From the NCBI RefSeq assembly GCF_000483165.1, contig NZ_KI519557.1, positions 141,135 through 205,134 on the forward strand: DNA of 64,000 nucleotides, read 5' to 3'. Below the pieces are notes generated by a model, which was not told where the DNA came from, did not search any database, and saw nothing but the letters and a program-made list of their open reading frames with translations. Positions 18,366 through 30,050 of the stretch are shown here, piece after piece (the stretch's first letter is position 1; every line of letters starts with the position of its first letter). The DNA is from Tullyiplasma multilocale ATCC 49900. GTDB taxonomy: Bacteria; Bacillota_I; Bacilli_A; Mycoplasmatales; Mycoplasmataceae. Both the position numbers and the translations under genes were made by a program.

Positions 18366-20237
18366 ATGCAAACAAATGGACAAAATGTTCAAAATGAACA
18401 AAAACAAAAAAAAGAACGTCAAAAATTTGATAGCCAATATAAATTCACTTGAGCTAAGCTAGGTAGTTTCCTTGGAATCATTTTTGAAGAAGCTAAAAAG
18501 AATAAATTATTATTCATAACAATGGTATTTATGACAGCACTAGATTCAGTTCTTGCTGCATTATTACCAATTGCATCAGCTAGAATGGTGTCATTACTAT
18601 CAGCTACTGATGCAAATCCAGCACCGGGAAATGCATTGAACTTCTTAGGTATGGATATGGTTTGAACTAGTTGAATTTATGTTTTACTAGTGATATTTGC
18701 CTTTATGTTAGTTGCAGAATATTTAACTAACTTTACAATCGGGTTATTTTCAGCTAAAGTTGAAGTAGCACAAAGAAATAAAATTTTAATTTCGTTAGTA
18801 AACCAAGAAGTTGATTTCTTCTTTGATCATGTTTCAGGGAATATTCTTACTAGATTAGTAGCTGATACTCAAGGATTATCATTAGGAATTCAACAATTCT
18901 TAACAAATATTATTTATTGTGGAGTTGGTCTAACAGCTGCCGTGGTAATTTTATTTGTAGAACAACATACTTTAATTGCAGCTGTTTCATTAGCTTACAT
19001 GGCTGTTGTAATCTTTGTAGCAGTATTAATCTTTATTCAATTCAGAAGAAGAATGATCACTGCCTTTGACATTAAACGTGATGTTGACACAGATATGACA
19101 GATAGAATTGGTAATATTTCATTAATTAAATCATCTGGATTAGAAATGTATGAAATTGATCGTCTTGGAGCTATGAATGAGAAATATAACAGAGCTGGTG
19201 ACAGTACTGTTAGATGATCTGCAGCCTTAAACCTTTGAGTTTCAATGGGTACAGGTTTCTTATCAACATTCATAATCATCATTGCAGCAATTAGATTTGT
19301 AAATGGTGATACAACAATCTATGCATCATTAACTTTAGCTTTACCATTGGTATCACAAATGGTTATTTCTATTGTTATGTTAGTACCAACTCTTAGAGCT
19401 GCTACACGTGCATCAAACTGTGCTGATAGAATTGGTGAATTAACTGAACCAATTCCAGAAATTCAACCAAACGTGGACGGATTCCAAGTTGAATCTATTG
19501 AAACTGTTGAATTTAAAAACTTAGATTTTGCTTACCCTAAGAAAAAAGACAAAATTATTTTACCTAACATCAATGTTAAATTTGAAAAAGGTAAATCATA
19601 TGCCTTTGTTGGAGAAACTGGTTCAGGTAAATCTACAATCGCTAGATTACTATTAAGATTCTATGATCCATTAAATGGTGAAGTTATCATCAATGGTAAA
19701 CATAACTTAAAAGATATTAATATGCCAGCATACTTATCACATATTGGATATGTTGAACAAGAGCCACAAATTTTCTTTGGGGATTTCTTTGATAACATTA
19801 GATATTCAAAAATGGAAGCAACCGATGCTGAAGTTATTGCAGCATGTAAAAAAGCTAAATTGCATGACTTTATCATGACATTACCTGAAGGATACAATAC
19901 AATCTTAGGACAACGTGGATTCTTATTATCTGGTGGTCAAAAACAACGTTTAGTAATTGCTAGAGTATTCTTGAAAAACCCTGATTTAGTGATTTTGGAT
20001 GAAGCAACTTCTGCTTTAGACAATATTGTTGAAAAAGAAATTCAAGCTCAATTAGATGAACTTGTAAAAGGTAAAACAAGTATTACTATTGCTCACCGTT
20101 TATCAACAATTAAAAATGCTGATGTAATTATCGTTTTAGGTGCTGGAACAGGAATTGTTCAAACTGGTACTTATGAAGAGTTAATCAAAGTTGAAGGTCA
20201 CTTCAAAAAATTACACGAAGCTGGATTAATGAAATAG
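18366..20237 (+). CDS. ABC exporter half-transporter 2 (permease-ATPase fusion)
   Basis: A 623-residue partner of the preceding protein. The N-terminal 30 residues are Gln/Lys/Asn-rich and hydrophilic. Six membrane helices span about 45-345. The ATPase follows with Walker A (GETGSGKST near 416-424), signature LSGGQKQR, Walker B ([11 protein letters not shown]) and IAHRLS. The ATPase domains of the two proteins are highly alike, so the pair came from a duplication. Both catalytic sites look complete, unlike many heterodimers with one degenerate site. GAAAGGGAG precedes the ATG. Confidence 0.93.
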
Positions 20238-20245
20238 GAGAGACT

Positions 20246-21559
20246 ATGAAAAAAATTAATATTATTGGTGCAGGTCTTTCTGGTTCAGAAGCGGCTTACC
20301 AATTGGCAAAAAAAGGTTACTCAGTTAACCTTTTTGAAGTTAAAAAACTAAAAAGAAACCCAGTTCAAGTAACTGATAATTTTGGAGAGTTGGTTTGTTC
20401 TAATTCATTACGTAGTGATGATTTAGGGAATGCTGTCGGAACTCTAAAAGAAGAAATGAGAATGTTAGATTCTTTAATTATTAAGGCAGCTGAATTCGCA
20501 AGAGTTCCTGCTGGGGGTTCATTAGCAGTTGATAGGGATAAATTCTCGGGATACATTACAAATGAAATGAATTCTAACCCTTTGATTAATGTTATTGATC
20601 AAGAAGTTGAAAAAATTGATCGTGATGCAATTACTTTAATTGCTTCGGGTCCTTTAACAACTGATAAATTGCAAAAAGAAATAAATGAAATTTTAGGAAA
20701 TGATGATTTCTACTTCTTTGATGCTGTAGCTCCAATTATTGCAAAAGATTCAATTAATATGGATATTGCCTTCCGTAAGAACCGTTATGAAAAGGGTGAA
20801 ACTGAAGATTACATCAATTGTCCTATGAATAAAGAACAGTATGAAAAATTCTACAATGAGTTAATTAATGCAGAAACTGCAATTGCACATTTAGAAGAAG
20901 ATCAAACTTTGAAATACTTCGAAGGTTGTATGCCAGTTGAGGGAATGGCTAAACGTGGAGAAAAAACTCTATTATTTGGTCCTATGAAACCTCAAGGCTT
21001 AAGAAACTTAGATGGAACAAACAATTATGCTGTAGTGCAACTTCGTCAAGATGATGCTAAAGATTCACTATACAATATAGTTGGTTTCCAAACTAACTTA
21101 AAATGAGCTGAACAAAAAAGAGTATTTAGTTTAATTCCGGGATTGGAAAATGCTGAATTTGTTAGATATGGAGTTATGCATAAAAATAACTTCATCAATT
21201 CACCTAAATTATTAAATAAACACATGCAATTAAAAGATGCTAAAGATATTTTCTTTGCAGGTCAAATTACAGGGGTGGAAGGATACGTTGAATCAACTGT
21301 TTCAGGTATCTTAGCAGCTCTTAATATTGACAAATACATCAAAGGTGAAGAAATGGTTTGTCCACCAAGTTCGACAGTTACGGGGGCTTTAATTCATTAT
21401 ATAAATAATGCTAGTTCAACTAACTTCCAACCAATGAAGGCAAACTGAGGTATTGTTGATGAAATTGATATCGATAAACGTCAAGGTAAACCTGCTAAAA
21501 AAGAAGCTTATTCAAAAAGAGCTTTAGAAGAAATGAGAAAATTCATTGAATTAATATAA
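20246..21559 (+). CDS. trmFO: Folate/FAD-dependent tRNA m5U54 methyltransferase TrmFO
   Basis: A 437-residue flavoprotein that methylates U54 in the tRNA T-loop using methylenetetrahydrofolate and FADH2. The dinucleotide-binding motif [19 protein letters not shown] is at 5-23. [12 protein letters not shown] near 50 and ECMPVEG-type [12 protein letters not shown] near 229 carry the catalytic cysteines. [15 protein letters not shown] near 335 is the family's second flavin motif. The full length is present when TGA is Trp. It starts eight bases after the exporter gene. Confidence 0.95.
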
Positions 21560-21571
21560 GAAGGAGGATTT

Positions 21572-23170
21572 ATGTTAAATAAACAAGATTCAGTATTTTG
21601 AGCTTACTTCAACGAGTATGCTAAAAATACATTAAATCCGATTTATAAAAGAGTTACGATCGATCTTAAGAATAAGGTCAATGAAATTTTCAACGTAGCT
21701 TATTATGGAATCTTCCAATATCAAATGAAAAAGGGTGAACCCCTTTTATCTATTAGTCCTGAGATAATTCAAGAACTATCAAATTACATAATAGATAACT
21801 ATTTCTTACTTTTTAAATTCAGTTATCAAAATAAGGAAGCTAAATCTAAATTTAGTGTTTCAAATGAAAGTGATTTATTGTTCATTGAAGAAACTATTGA
21901 AGATATTATTATTCCTTTTGTGAATTCAAATATGTTCTCTAATTGTCGTCAATTTTTAAAGAAAGATAATGCGGCATTTACATTGCTTGCCAATTTGGCT
22001 TTTAAACATGAATTTGATACTAACTTCACAAATGATGAAGATGTTAAGAGAATTTATCATGGTTTGGCATACCCATTACTAATAACTATGTTATTGGTTG
22101 ATGTTACTAAACCAGATGAAATGTATAACAAAGTAAAAAGATTTTTCACATTTGAAAATGTTGTTCGAGCTATTCAAGTTGGACGTCGTCTTAGCGAAGA
22201 AGAACGTGAATATATTAAACCAGACTTAGAAGTAATGAATAACGAAGAAGATTATCATAGCTTCATTGTTAATTTTCAAATTGAAAATTGAGAAAAAATG
22301 GATTTAAATACTCGTTATAAATACTTATTTGAATTATCGAAATTCACAGCATTATTCTTAAAAGATAACATCAAATCAATTACTGCATTTGGTAACGGGG
22401 AAGAGGTTCTTGAGCTTATCTATAACTATTTACCAAATGTAATAGCAGCTGATGAAGAAGAGGGTATGACAGTTGCCTTCAACTCACTTGATATTGAAAA
22501 GAGTAATACAACCACATTCATGCTTTCATATTTAAATAAAGATTATGATTTTTATAAAACAATCAATCATATTGTAACTATAAAAGAGTACAAGAAGATG
22601 AATTGAGATGCTGACAAGTTGATTGGTATTACAAACTTAACTAAATATGCCTGCACTTATTTAGAGCTTGTTAATAAGCTAAAAAGAGGTAATGGAATCA
22701 TTGGTGACTTTTTAATTGAAAATAAAAAGGTGGGAATTGTAAATACTTTGAAAATCTATGAAGAAACTGATAGTGATGGTTATGTTATGAAATATAAAAA
22801 TATCAAATTCAACGATATTGAACTTGATATCAAAAATTTAGAACACTTAATTCAACCTTCTCCTCGTTTTGTAGAATTGGTTGATACTCATTCTGAAATC
22901 AGTGTAATGCTTAGAGTTATTTCGCTAGTATTAGCACTTGAGCCAAAAGCGGCTCGTGATTTTGGTTATGCATGACAAATGCTTGTCAAATATTACATCA
23001 TAGCTTTTGGACCTTATAAAAAACAAGTGCCAGTTTATGATAAAAACTCATTCAAAAAAATTGAAGCTAAAGTTGAAAAACTACTAGATCAATATGAATG
23101 ATTGAAACAAAAAGACAAAGTTATTGACTCACTTTACTTAATTTATAAGTTAGCAAACTTTAAAAACTAA
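21572..23170 (+). CDS. Mollicute hypothetical protein, 532 residues
   Basis: I do not recognise a domain. It is a soluble, mainly helical protein rich in Asn, Lys, Phe and Tyr, without signal peptide or membrane segment. Four in-frame TGA codons encode Trp. GAAGGAGG lies before the ATG and only 12 bases separate it from trmFO, so they are probably co-transcribed. No metal, nucleotide or catalytic motif stands out. The long open frame, good ribosome-binding site and normal codon use show it is a real gene. Confidence 0.75.
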
Positions 23171-23246
23171 TAATTTGTAAAAAATTATTAAAAAATATTT
23201 TAATTCTGTATTAAAAGTGGTATATTTTTAATATGGTATTAATCAT

Positions 23247-23323
23247 GCCCATGTAGCTCAGTTGGATAGAGCACGCGCCTTCTAAGCGTGAGGTCGGAAG
23301 TTCGAGCCTTCTCGTGGGCACCA
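23247..23323 (+). tRNA. tRNA-Arg (UCU)
   Basis: A 77-base cloverleaf including an encoded CCA. The acceptor stem is GCCCATG/CGTGGGC (one U-G pair), the D arm GCTC...GAGC, the anticodon loop CTTCTAA with anticodon UCU, and the T loop TTCGAGC. It reads AGA, the main arginine codon in this AT-rich genome. Confidence 0.97.
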
Positions 23324-23338
23324 CTTAAAAAAGAACGT

Positions 23339-23360
23339 CATGCCTCGGCATGTTTTTTTT
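23339..23360 (+). terminator. Intrinsic terminator after tRNA-Arg
   Basis: CATGC, CTCG loop, GCATG, followed by eight T residues. Confidence 0.88.
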
Positions 23361-23387
23361 ATATTTTATGAAAGGTAGGAATAGAAA

Positions 23388-24158
23388 ATGAATTATTATG
23401 AAGAACTAATTTTAGAAATTAAAGAATTATTAGAACAAAAGAATTATGAAGAATCATTGAGATTGATTAATGCAGAATTAACTATGCCTTATATTCCTGC
23501 TGATACTGAAATTCAATTATTAGAATTTAAACAACAAATTATAAATATCCAAATGGAAACAGTGAGAAATAGTGGTGCCAAAAACTTTTCAGTTGAACAA
23601 ATCAAAGAAATGTTAAATAACAAAAATGATGCAGTTGAACAAACAATAGCAATTAATAATATTGCAAATATTAATGCGAGATTGATCTTAGAAGATATTA
23701 AGAATTATTTACTTGAAGAGGATAATTCTTTTGAAAACAAAACTTTCCTAATATTAGCTCTAAGTGAGCAAAAATTAGATGAAGTTTTAACTATCAATAA
23801 GTATGAAGAGATTACAATAAATCCAATTGATATTGATGTTGTAGAATACCAAAATAAATTAGATAAGGTCGCTAATTTAATTGACTCTACATTAGGGCAA
23901 GAGAATCCTTCTTTAGCTCAAATTTCAAATACTATATTATTTACTTATTTCTTAATGAAATTCCCTAAAATTGACTTAGAAGATGATAAAAACCTAGCAG
24001 GTGCAATCATTTTACTAACTCACGAAATCAGCGGATTAGAATTTAATGAAATTGAGTTGAATAAATGATTAGTTTTTGATTTAAATCAAGTAAAATCATA
24101 TATGGTAGATATTAAAGAATGTGGGGTTTTACAAGATGGATACAATTGAGTTCAATAG
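23388..24158 (+). CDS. DUF3196-like Mollicute protein
   Basis: A 256-residue protein. The start MNYYEELILEIKELLEQKNYEESLRLINAEL is an acidic helical repeat resembling the DUF3196 family, which is largely restricted to Mollicutes. It then lists helix after helix in an alpha-solenoid (TPR/HEAT-like) manner. The C-terminus uses two TGA-encoded Trp residues. It is the first gene of a group running into obgE. Function is unknown; a protein-binding scaffold is plausible. Confidence 0.75.
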
Positions 24159-24444
24159 CGATTATTACGAATCATTTAACGATTATAATGATTTAATGGT
24201 TCAAGCCTTTGGAATTGGTTGTTCATTGTGTGAATCACCAGAAATTACTTTCGTTCATAAAGGGCACCCAACACCAATTGGGATGTTAATCAAAGAACAA
24301 GGTAAAGACCTATCAGATAAAGAAGTAGAAAAATTAATTGCAAAACCTTTAGAAGAATGACAAATCTTTGATGATTCAAATTCTGACGAAAGTATCGCAA
24401 CCTTCTTATGTGATGAATGTTTTAATACATTAGAAAATAACTAA
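24136..24444 (+). CDS. Small Cys-rich (putative zinc-ribbon) protein
   Basis: A 102-residue protein with two CxxC pairs, CSLC at about residues 33-36 and CDEC near 92-95, which could bind one zinc ion. The start is uncertain: ATG 24136 overlaps the end of the previous gene, and a GTG at 24121 is also in frame; neither has a strong ribosome-binding site. TGA encodes Trp near residue 76. It lies 14 bases before obgE, in the position where other Firmicutes place ribosomal proteins or Prp. It does not look like either. Confidence 0.7.
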
Positions 24445-24458
24445 GGAGGAAATAAAGA

Positions 24459-25757
24459 ATGAAATTTATTGATACAGCTAAATTTACAATTAGAGCCGGA
24501 AAAGGTGGAGATGGAGCAGTAAGTTTCCACCACGCCCTATTCGTACCAAATGGAGGTCCAAATGGTGGAGATGGTGGAAATGGTGGAGATGTTATCTTCG
24601 TTGCTGACGGAGGAAAACACTCATTACTAGATCTTAAATTACAAAAAGTATATGCTGGAGAAGATGGTGGAAAAGGTGATATCAAAAACATGCACGGTGC
24701 TGCCGGGGATGAAAAAATCGTTAAAGTTCCAGTTGGAACATTAATCATTGATATTGATGGAGATGTTATCTTAGCCGATCTTGATGAAGATGGTAAAAGA
24801 GTTGTTGTTGCTCGCGGAGGAAAAGGTGGAAAAGGGAACGCTCGTTTCGCCAACTCACGTAACAAAGCTCCAACAATCTTCGAAGCTGGTGAACCAGGAC
24901 AAACTTTCAATGTTAAAGCTGAATTAAAAGTTTTAGCTGATGTTGGTTTTGTTGGGTTACCAAATGCTGGGAAATCAACATTATTAAGAGCTATCTCAAA
25001 CTCTAAACCAGAAGTTGCAGATTATGCCTTCACAACATTAAACCCTCAACTAGGGGTTGCAAAAGCAAGAGATGGTTCAACATTTACTGTAGCTGATTTA
25101 CCTGGTTTAATCGAAGGTGCTTCACTTGGTAAAGGGTTAGGACACCAATTCTTAAAACATATTGAAAGATGTAGAGTAATTTGTCACGTTTTAGATATGT
25201 CAGGGAATTATGGACAACAAGATGTAATTAAAAATTACGAAATGATCAGAAATGAATTAAAAGAATATAATTTAAAACTTGATGATAGAGTTGAAATTAT
25301 TGTTGCTAATAAAATGGACTTAGATGAAGCTCAAATTAACATGATGGATGAAAATATCATTAACTACTTTAAAGATAAGAATATGATTCAAGTTTCAGGA
25401 CTAAATAGAGACAATACTGAAGAATTATTAACAGCAATTGCTAAAGAATTAGAAACCGCTAAATACATTCCATTATGAGAAATGGATGGAGAAGTTGATA
25501 CCGATGTTAGAATCTATACTCTTGAAGAAGAAGCTGAAGACATTCAAATTATCAACCGTGGTAATGGTAGATGAGAAATCGCTGGAGATACAGTATTCAA
25601 AATTTACCAAAAACTACCTATTTGAACAAGTGATAACTTATTACTATTCAATGAAAAAATTAAAAACCTTGGAGTTTACGATCAATTAAGAGAACGTGGA
25701 ATCGGTAAAGGTGATATTGTTAAAGTATTCGAATATGAACTAGAATGAATGGATTAA
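24459..25757 (+). CDS. obgE: GTPase Obg
   Basis: The 432-residue ribosome-associated GTPase involved in late 50S assembly and stress control. The glycine-rich Obg fold spans about 1-158 (RAGKGGDGAVSFHH, then GGNGGDGG-type repeats). The G domain has GLPNAGKST near 166, DLPGLIEGA near 212 and NKMD near 283. A C-terminal OCT domain runs from about 345 to the end and includes several TGA-encoded Trp residues. AAGGAGG precedes the ATG. nadE begins five bases later. Confidence 0.97.
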
Positions 25758-25761
25758 TTTT

Positions 25762-26496
25762 ATGAAAAAATTAGAAAATTACTTAGATTACTTAGTTGAG
25801 TATATTCAAGATACAGTTAAAGCAGCTGGAGCTAAAGGGGTTATTGTTGGAATTAGTGGTGGAATTGATTCTGCTGTTGTTGCTAACTTAGCTAAAAAGG
25901 CATTCCCAAATGATTATTTAACTGTATGAATGCCAATCAACTCAAGTCAAGAAGATCTTGATTGTGCAAATGAATTAGTTGAAAGAAATAATTTAAAATC
26001 AATTACAGTTGATTTAGAAAATACTTTCTCAGCTTTTAAAGGTTCTTTTGAACAATTAGATGCTGAACCAACTCTATTGGCGCTTTCAAACTCAAAAGCT
26101 CGTTTAAGAATGACTACTTTATATAATATTGCTCAAACAAAAGGTTATTTAGTTCTTGGAACAGATAACATGGATGAATGACATATTGGATATTTCACAA
26201 AATTTGGTGATGGAGGAGTGGATGTTGTTCCAATTATTCACTTATTGAAATCTGAAGTAAGAGAAGCTGCAAGAATTTTAGATGTTCCTGAATCAATCAT
26301 TAATCGTGCTCCAACAGCAGGTTTATGAGAAGATCAAACAGATGAAAAAGAAATCGGTTTTTCATATGATAGAATTGATGCATATTTAATGGGACAAGAT
26401 AACGCTCCAGATCTTGTAGAAAGAATTGAACACTTACATAAAGTTAGTGAACATAAACGTAATATTGCTGCAAGTCCGAAGCCATTTAAAAGATAA
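25762..26496 (+). CDS. nadE: NAD synthetase (ammonia-dependent)
   Basis: A 244-residue enzyme that amidates nicotinate adenine dinucleotide to NAD. The PP-loop [13 protein letters not shown] is near 33-45. NxKARLRM-type NSKARLRM near 112 and [23 protein letters not shown] near 132 match the family. It has no glutaminase domain, so ammonia is the likely nitrogen source. It is probably co-transcribed with obgE and followed by a terminator. Confidence 0.95.
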
Positions 26497-26500
26497 ATAT

Positions 26501-26528
26501 AACAACCATTAAAAGTGGTTGTTTTTTT
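26501..26528 (+). terminator. Intrinsic terminator after nadE
   Basis: AACAACCA, seven-base loop, TGGTTGTT, followed by T residues. Confidence 0.9.
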
Positions 26529-26578
26529 ATTAAATGATAAAATATATTTAGGTTTATGTAAGAAAGTGAGGAAATTGT

Positions 26579-26851
26579 ATGATACCAAATGCCGGAATTA
26601 ACATTTTCCAACAAGACATTAGTTTTGATGTTATCTTTTATACATTCGTAGCATTAGCAGCATTTGCTTTGTTGATTTATATTTTAAATATGATATTCCG
26701 AAAAAATAAATATCGAAAAGTTGAAAAAACAAATAATGTTGAATTAATCAAAATAACAACAAATGAAAAACAAAAAAACTTAATTGATGATGAAATAAAA
26801 TCAATAATTAAGGATAGAAAAATACAAGTATTAGCAACGGAGGGGGAATAA
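26579..26851 (+). CDS. Small single-pass membrane protein
   Basis: A 90-residue protein with one strong transmembrane helix at about 18-40 (FYTFVALAAFALLIYILNMIF), followed by a positively charged cytoplasmic tail rich in Lys and Asn. GTGAGG lies nine bases upstream of the ATG. It ends one base before the next membrane protein gene, so the two are almost surely co-transcribed and may form a complex. No family is recognised. Confidence 0.7.
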   Translation: MIPNAGINIFQQDISFDVIFYTFVALAAFALLIYILNMIFRKNKYRKVEKTNNVELIKITTNEKQKNLIDDEIKSIIKDRKIQVLATEGE

Positions 26852-26852
26852 T

Positions 26853-27728
26853 ATGAGAGATTATAATGGTAACGAAATCAGTAACTTCACAGAAAATGGT
26901 GAAGTAAGAATTGATAATGGATATAACCAACAAGGTCAACGATTTGATCGTCCATTTCGTGAATTAACACCCAACTTTTCGAAGAAGGAGTTAGATTCAG
27001 TTGAAATCCCGAGAGAAATTGCTAAAGAAATTAAATTTGAAAAATTTAGAATATTTGGAATTCTTTTCATTGGATTTATCATAACTTTTATTTCTATATT
27101 CTTCATGTGTCTGGATTTAATAAAAATCGAGGGTAAAGATAACTTCTTGGGTATGAATCCTGATTATGTTCCTTCATATGTAGGGATGATGTTCTTATTA
27201 GCTTTAGGAATAGTGATGTTGTTAATGGGTATTGTTGATCAAGGGCATATCTTAAAAGATGTTAAGAGATACAAAGCTGATTTAATTATGGGTCGTGAAA
27301 AAATCCCATATTTCATTAAAAGAAATTATAAAGCATTATTAGCTAGACCAATTTATGTAAATTGAGCTGCATTCTTCATCTACATCTTTGGTGGTATTAC
27401 AATCGGAATCATGTATGCAGTACAAGCAATCTCAAAAGGGAGCGTTAATATCAAAACCGAAATCATCATCATGATTTCAATTGAAATAGCTACATTAATA
27501 CTTCATGTACTTTCATTAATCTTTAATAGGGCTAGAATGGGTAATTTACACGTGTATTACGACCGTGACATCCTTCCCTTTGAACAGATTAAGGATATCA
27601 AGAAAAGAGCCAACAGAACATGTTTAATTCTATTCTTCGGATTCTTAGCAGTTGTCCTATTCTTTATCATCATTCCAATAATGATTATTAGAAAACGGGA
27701 TGGGAAATCAATAATTCCGTTCATATAA
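26853..27728 (+). CDS. Multi-pass membrane protein (MSC_0882-like)
   Basis: A 291-residue protein with a hydrophilic N-terminus of about 65 residues and four predicted membrane helices (about 68-90, 110-132, 170-192, 207-227), plus a final helix near 262-283. The helix pattern and the ARPIYVNWAAFF segment resemble the Mollicute MSC_0882 family of unknown function; the assignment is from memory and tentative. It follows the small membrane protein after one base. GGAGGGG precedes the ATG. Confidence 0.7.
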
Positions 27729-27734
27729 TAACTA

Positions 27735-27754
27735 AGCACTAAGGTGCTTTTTTT
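27735..27754 (+). terminator. Intrinsic terminator
   Basis: AGCAC, TAAG loop, GTGCT, then seven T residues. Confidence 0.8.
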
Positions 27755-27768
27755 AATGCTTTTGATAA

Positions 27769-27795
27769 TTAGCACTCTTATGTTGTAATTGCTAA
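27769..27795 (+). promoter_or_regulatory. CIRCE operator (HrcA site) before clpB
   Basis: TTAGCACTC, nine bases, AATTGCTAA. The left half equals the CIRCE consensus; the right half has two changes from GAGTGCTAA. It covers the -35 region of the clpB promoter. Confidence 0.85.
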
Positions 27796-27810
27796 AATAT
27801 GTTATATAAT
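27783..27810 (+). promoter_or_regulatory. clpB promoter
   Basis: TTGTAA (27783-27788), a 16-base spacer, and TATAAT (27805-27810), overlapped by the CIRCE element. Confidence 0.7.
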
Positions 27811-27854
27811 AATAAAGAATCATCGAAATGGTTCAAATATTTAGGAGGTATTTT

Positions 27855-29996
27855 ATGGAATTTCAAGAAAAGGGAAATGAGACAAATGCATTAGAAAAAT
27901 ACACTAGAGATCTTACTCAAGATGCTAGGGATGGAAAGATAGATCCAATTATTGGAAGAGATGAAGAGATTTTAAGGGTTATTAGAATCTTATCTAGAAA
28001 AACAAAAAATAACCCCGTTTTAATTGGGGAACCTGGAGTTGGTAAAACTGCAGTTATCGAAGGATTAGCACAACGTATTGTAAAAGGTGATGTACCAAGT
28101 GTTCTTAAAGATAAAAAAATTTACGAATTAGACATGGGTTCAGTTATGGCTGGTGCCATGTATCTTGGAGATTATGAATCAAGAATTAAAAGTATTGTAA
28201 ACGAAATTAAGAAAACTGATGGAGAAATTATTTTATTCATCGATGAGTTACACTTAATTGTTGGAGCTGGTAAAACTGGAAGTGGTGGAATGGATGTTTC
28301 AAACCTATTAAAACCAGCATTAGCTCGTGGTGAATTAAAAACAATTGGGGCAACAACTTTAGCTGAATATAGAGAATATGTAGAAAAAGATGCTGCGTTA
28401 GAAAGACGTTTCCAAAAAGTAATGGTTTTAGAACCAACACCTGAAGAAACAGTTTCAATTTTACGTGGTCTTAAAGACAGATTTGAAACATATCATGGAG
28501 TTAGAATTCATGATAACGCCCTAGTGGCTGCAGCTGAACTTTCAACTCGTTATATTTCAGATCGATTCTTACCCGATAAAGCGATTGATTTGGTTGATGA
28601 AGCATCAGCAACTATCAAAACAGAATTAGCTTCTGTTCCAACTGAACTAGATCAAATTAACCGTAAAGTTGTACAATTAGAAATCGAACGTTCAGCACTA
28701 TCTAAAGAAAAAGATGATAAATCTAAAGAGAGATTGATTGAAGCCGAAACAGAACTTAAATCATTAAAAGCTAAACAAATGGAATTAGACGAAGAATGAG
28801 AAAAAGAAAAGGCTGAATTGGCAAAAATTAATGGGTTAAAATCAACAATTGAACAACTTAAAATCGAATTAGAGCAAGTTCAAAATGAAGCTAACTATGA
28901 ACGTGCAGGGAAAATTCAATTCGATTTATTACCAGCAGTTGAAAGACAATTAGCTGAAGTTGAAAAGAATACAGATAACAAAATGCTAACAGAAGAAGTG
29001 ACTGAACAAGAAATTGCGAAAATTGTTGCTCGCTGAACTGGTATTCCAGTTGATAAATTGGTAGCTGGTGAAAAATCTAAATTAATGAATTTAAAAGATG
29101 AATTGCAAAAATCTGTAAAAGGACAATACGAAGCAATTGATGTAGTTGGGGATGCTATTTTAAGAAGTAGAGCAGGAATTAAAGATCCTGAAAAACCAAT
29201 TGGTTCATTCCTATTTTTAGGACCAACAGGAGTTGGTAAAACTGAAGTTGCAAGATCATTGGCTGAGTTAATGTTCAACTCATCTAAAAAAATGATTAGA
29301 TTCGACATGTCTGAATATATGGAAAAACAATCTGTTTCTAAATTAATTGGATCTCCACCAGGTTATGTTGGATATGAAGAAGGTGGAAGATTAACTGAAG
29401 CAGTTAGAAGAAATCCTTATTCAATTGTTTTATTTGATGAAGTTGAAAAAGCACACCCAGATGTATTTAACGTATTGTTGCAAGTTTTAGATGAAGGTAG
29501 AATTACTGATTCACTTGGTAAAACAATTGACTTTAAAAACACAATTATCATTATGACTTCAAACTTAGGAAGTGAATACATGTTAAATGCCGAAAAAGCT
29601 GAAGATATAAATAAAGATTTAGTAACAAAAGAACTTCAAAAACATTTCAGACCTGAGTTCTTAAACAGAATTGATAACATCGTTATGTTCAATCCTTTAT
29701 CAAAAGAAGTAGTTGTTGAAATTATTGATAAATTATTATTTGAATTGACAACAAGATTAGCAGAACAAAAATCATACTTCATTTCATTTACAGATGCTGC
29801 AAAATTCAAAATCTTAAATGACGGATTTGACAGACAATATGGGGCAAGACCTATTAAACGTTTCATTGAAAAGAATATTGAGACTTTACTAGCTAAAGCT
29901 ATTGTTGAAGATAAAATAGAAGAAAACACTAAATACGTAATAGATGTTAATGAAAAAGGTGATTTTTCATTAGAATCATCAATTAAATTGAACTAA
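27855..29996 (+). CDS. clpB: Disaggregase ClpB (short form)
   Basis: A 713-residue AAA+ unfoldase that, with DnaK, rescues aggregated proteins. The usual N-terminal Clp_N repeats (about 140 residues) are absent; it begins almost directly at the first ATPase module ([13 protein letters not shown]), as in other Mollicutes. Walker A1 GEPGVGKT is near 57-64, the coiled-coil middle domain about 265-375, and Walker A2 GPTGVGKT near 456-463. [12 protein letters not shown] and [10 protein letters not shown] mark the second module. AGGAGG precedes the ATG. HrcA regulation is expected from the CIRCE. Confidence 0.97.
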
Positions 29997-29998
29997 TA

Positions 29999-30025
29999 TT
30001 AGCAATATAATTGTTTGAGTGCTAA
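29999..30025 (+). promoter_or_regulatory. CIRCE operator before hrcA
   Basis: TTAGCAATA, nine bases, GAGTGCTAA. Here the right half is perfect and the left half altered. A possible -10 TATAAT (30006-30011) lies within it, so HrcA would block the promoter of its own operon. Confidence 0.85.
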
Positions 30026-30050
30026 AATATTAAAGAATAGTGGTGAAAAT

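Noticed and set aside
24422-24910. A long minus-strand open frame opposite obgE, rich in Pro and Ser
   Set aside because: It is the antisense of the glycine-rich Obg repeats and has no ribosome-binding site; obgE is certain on the plus strand.
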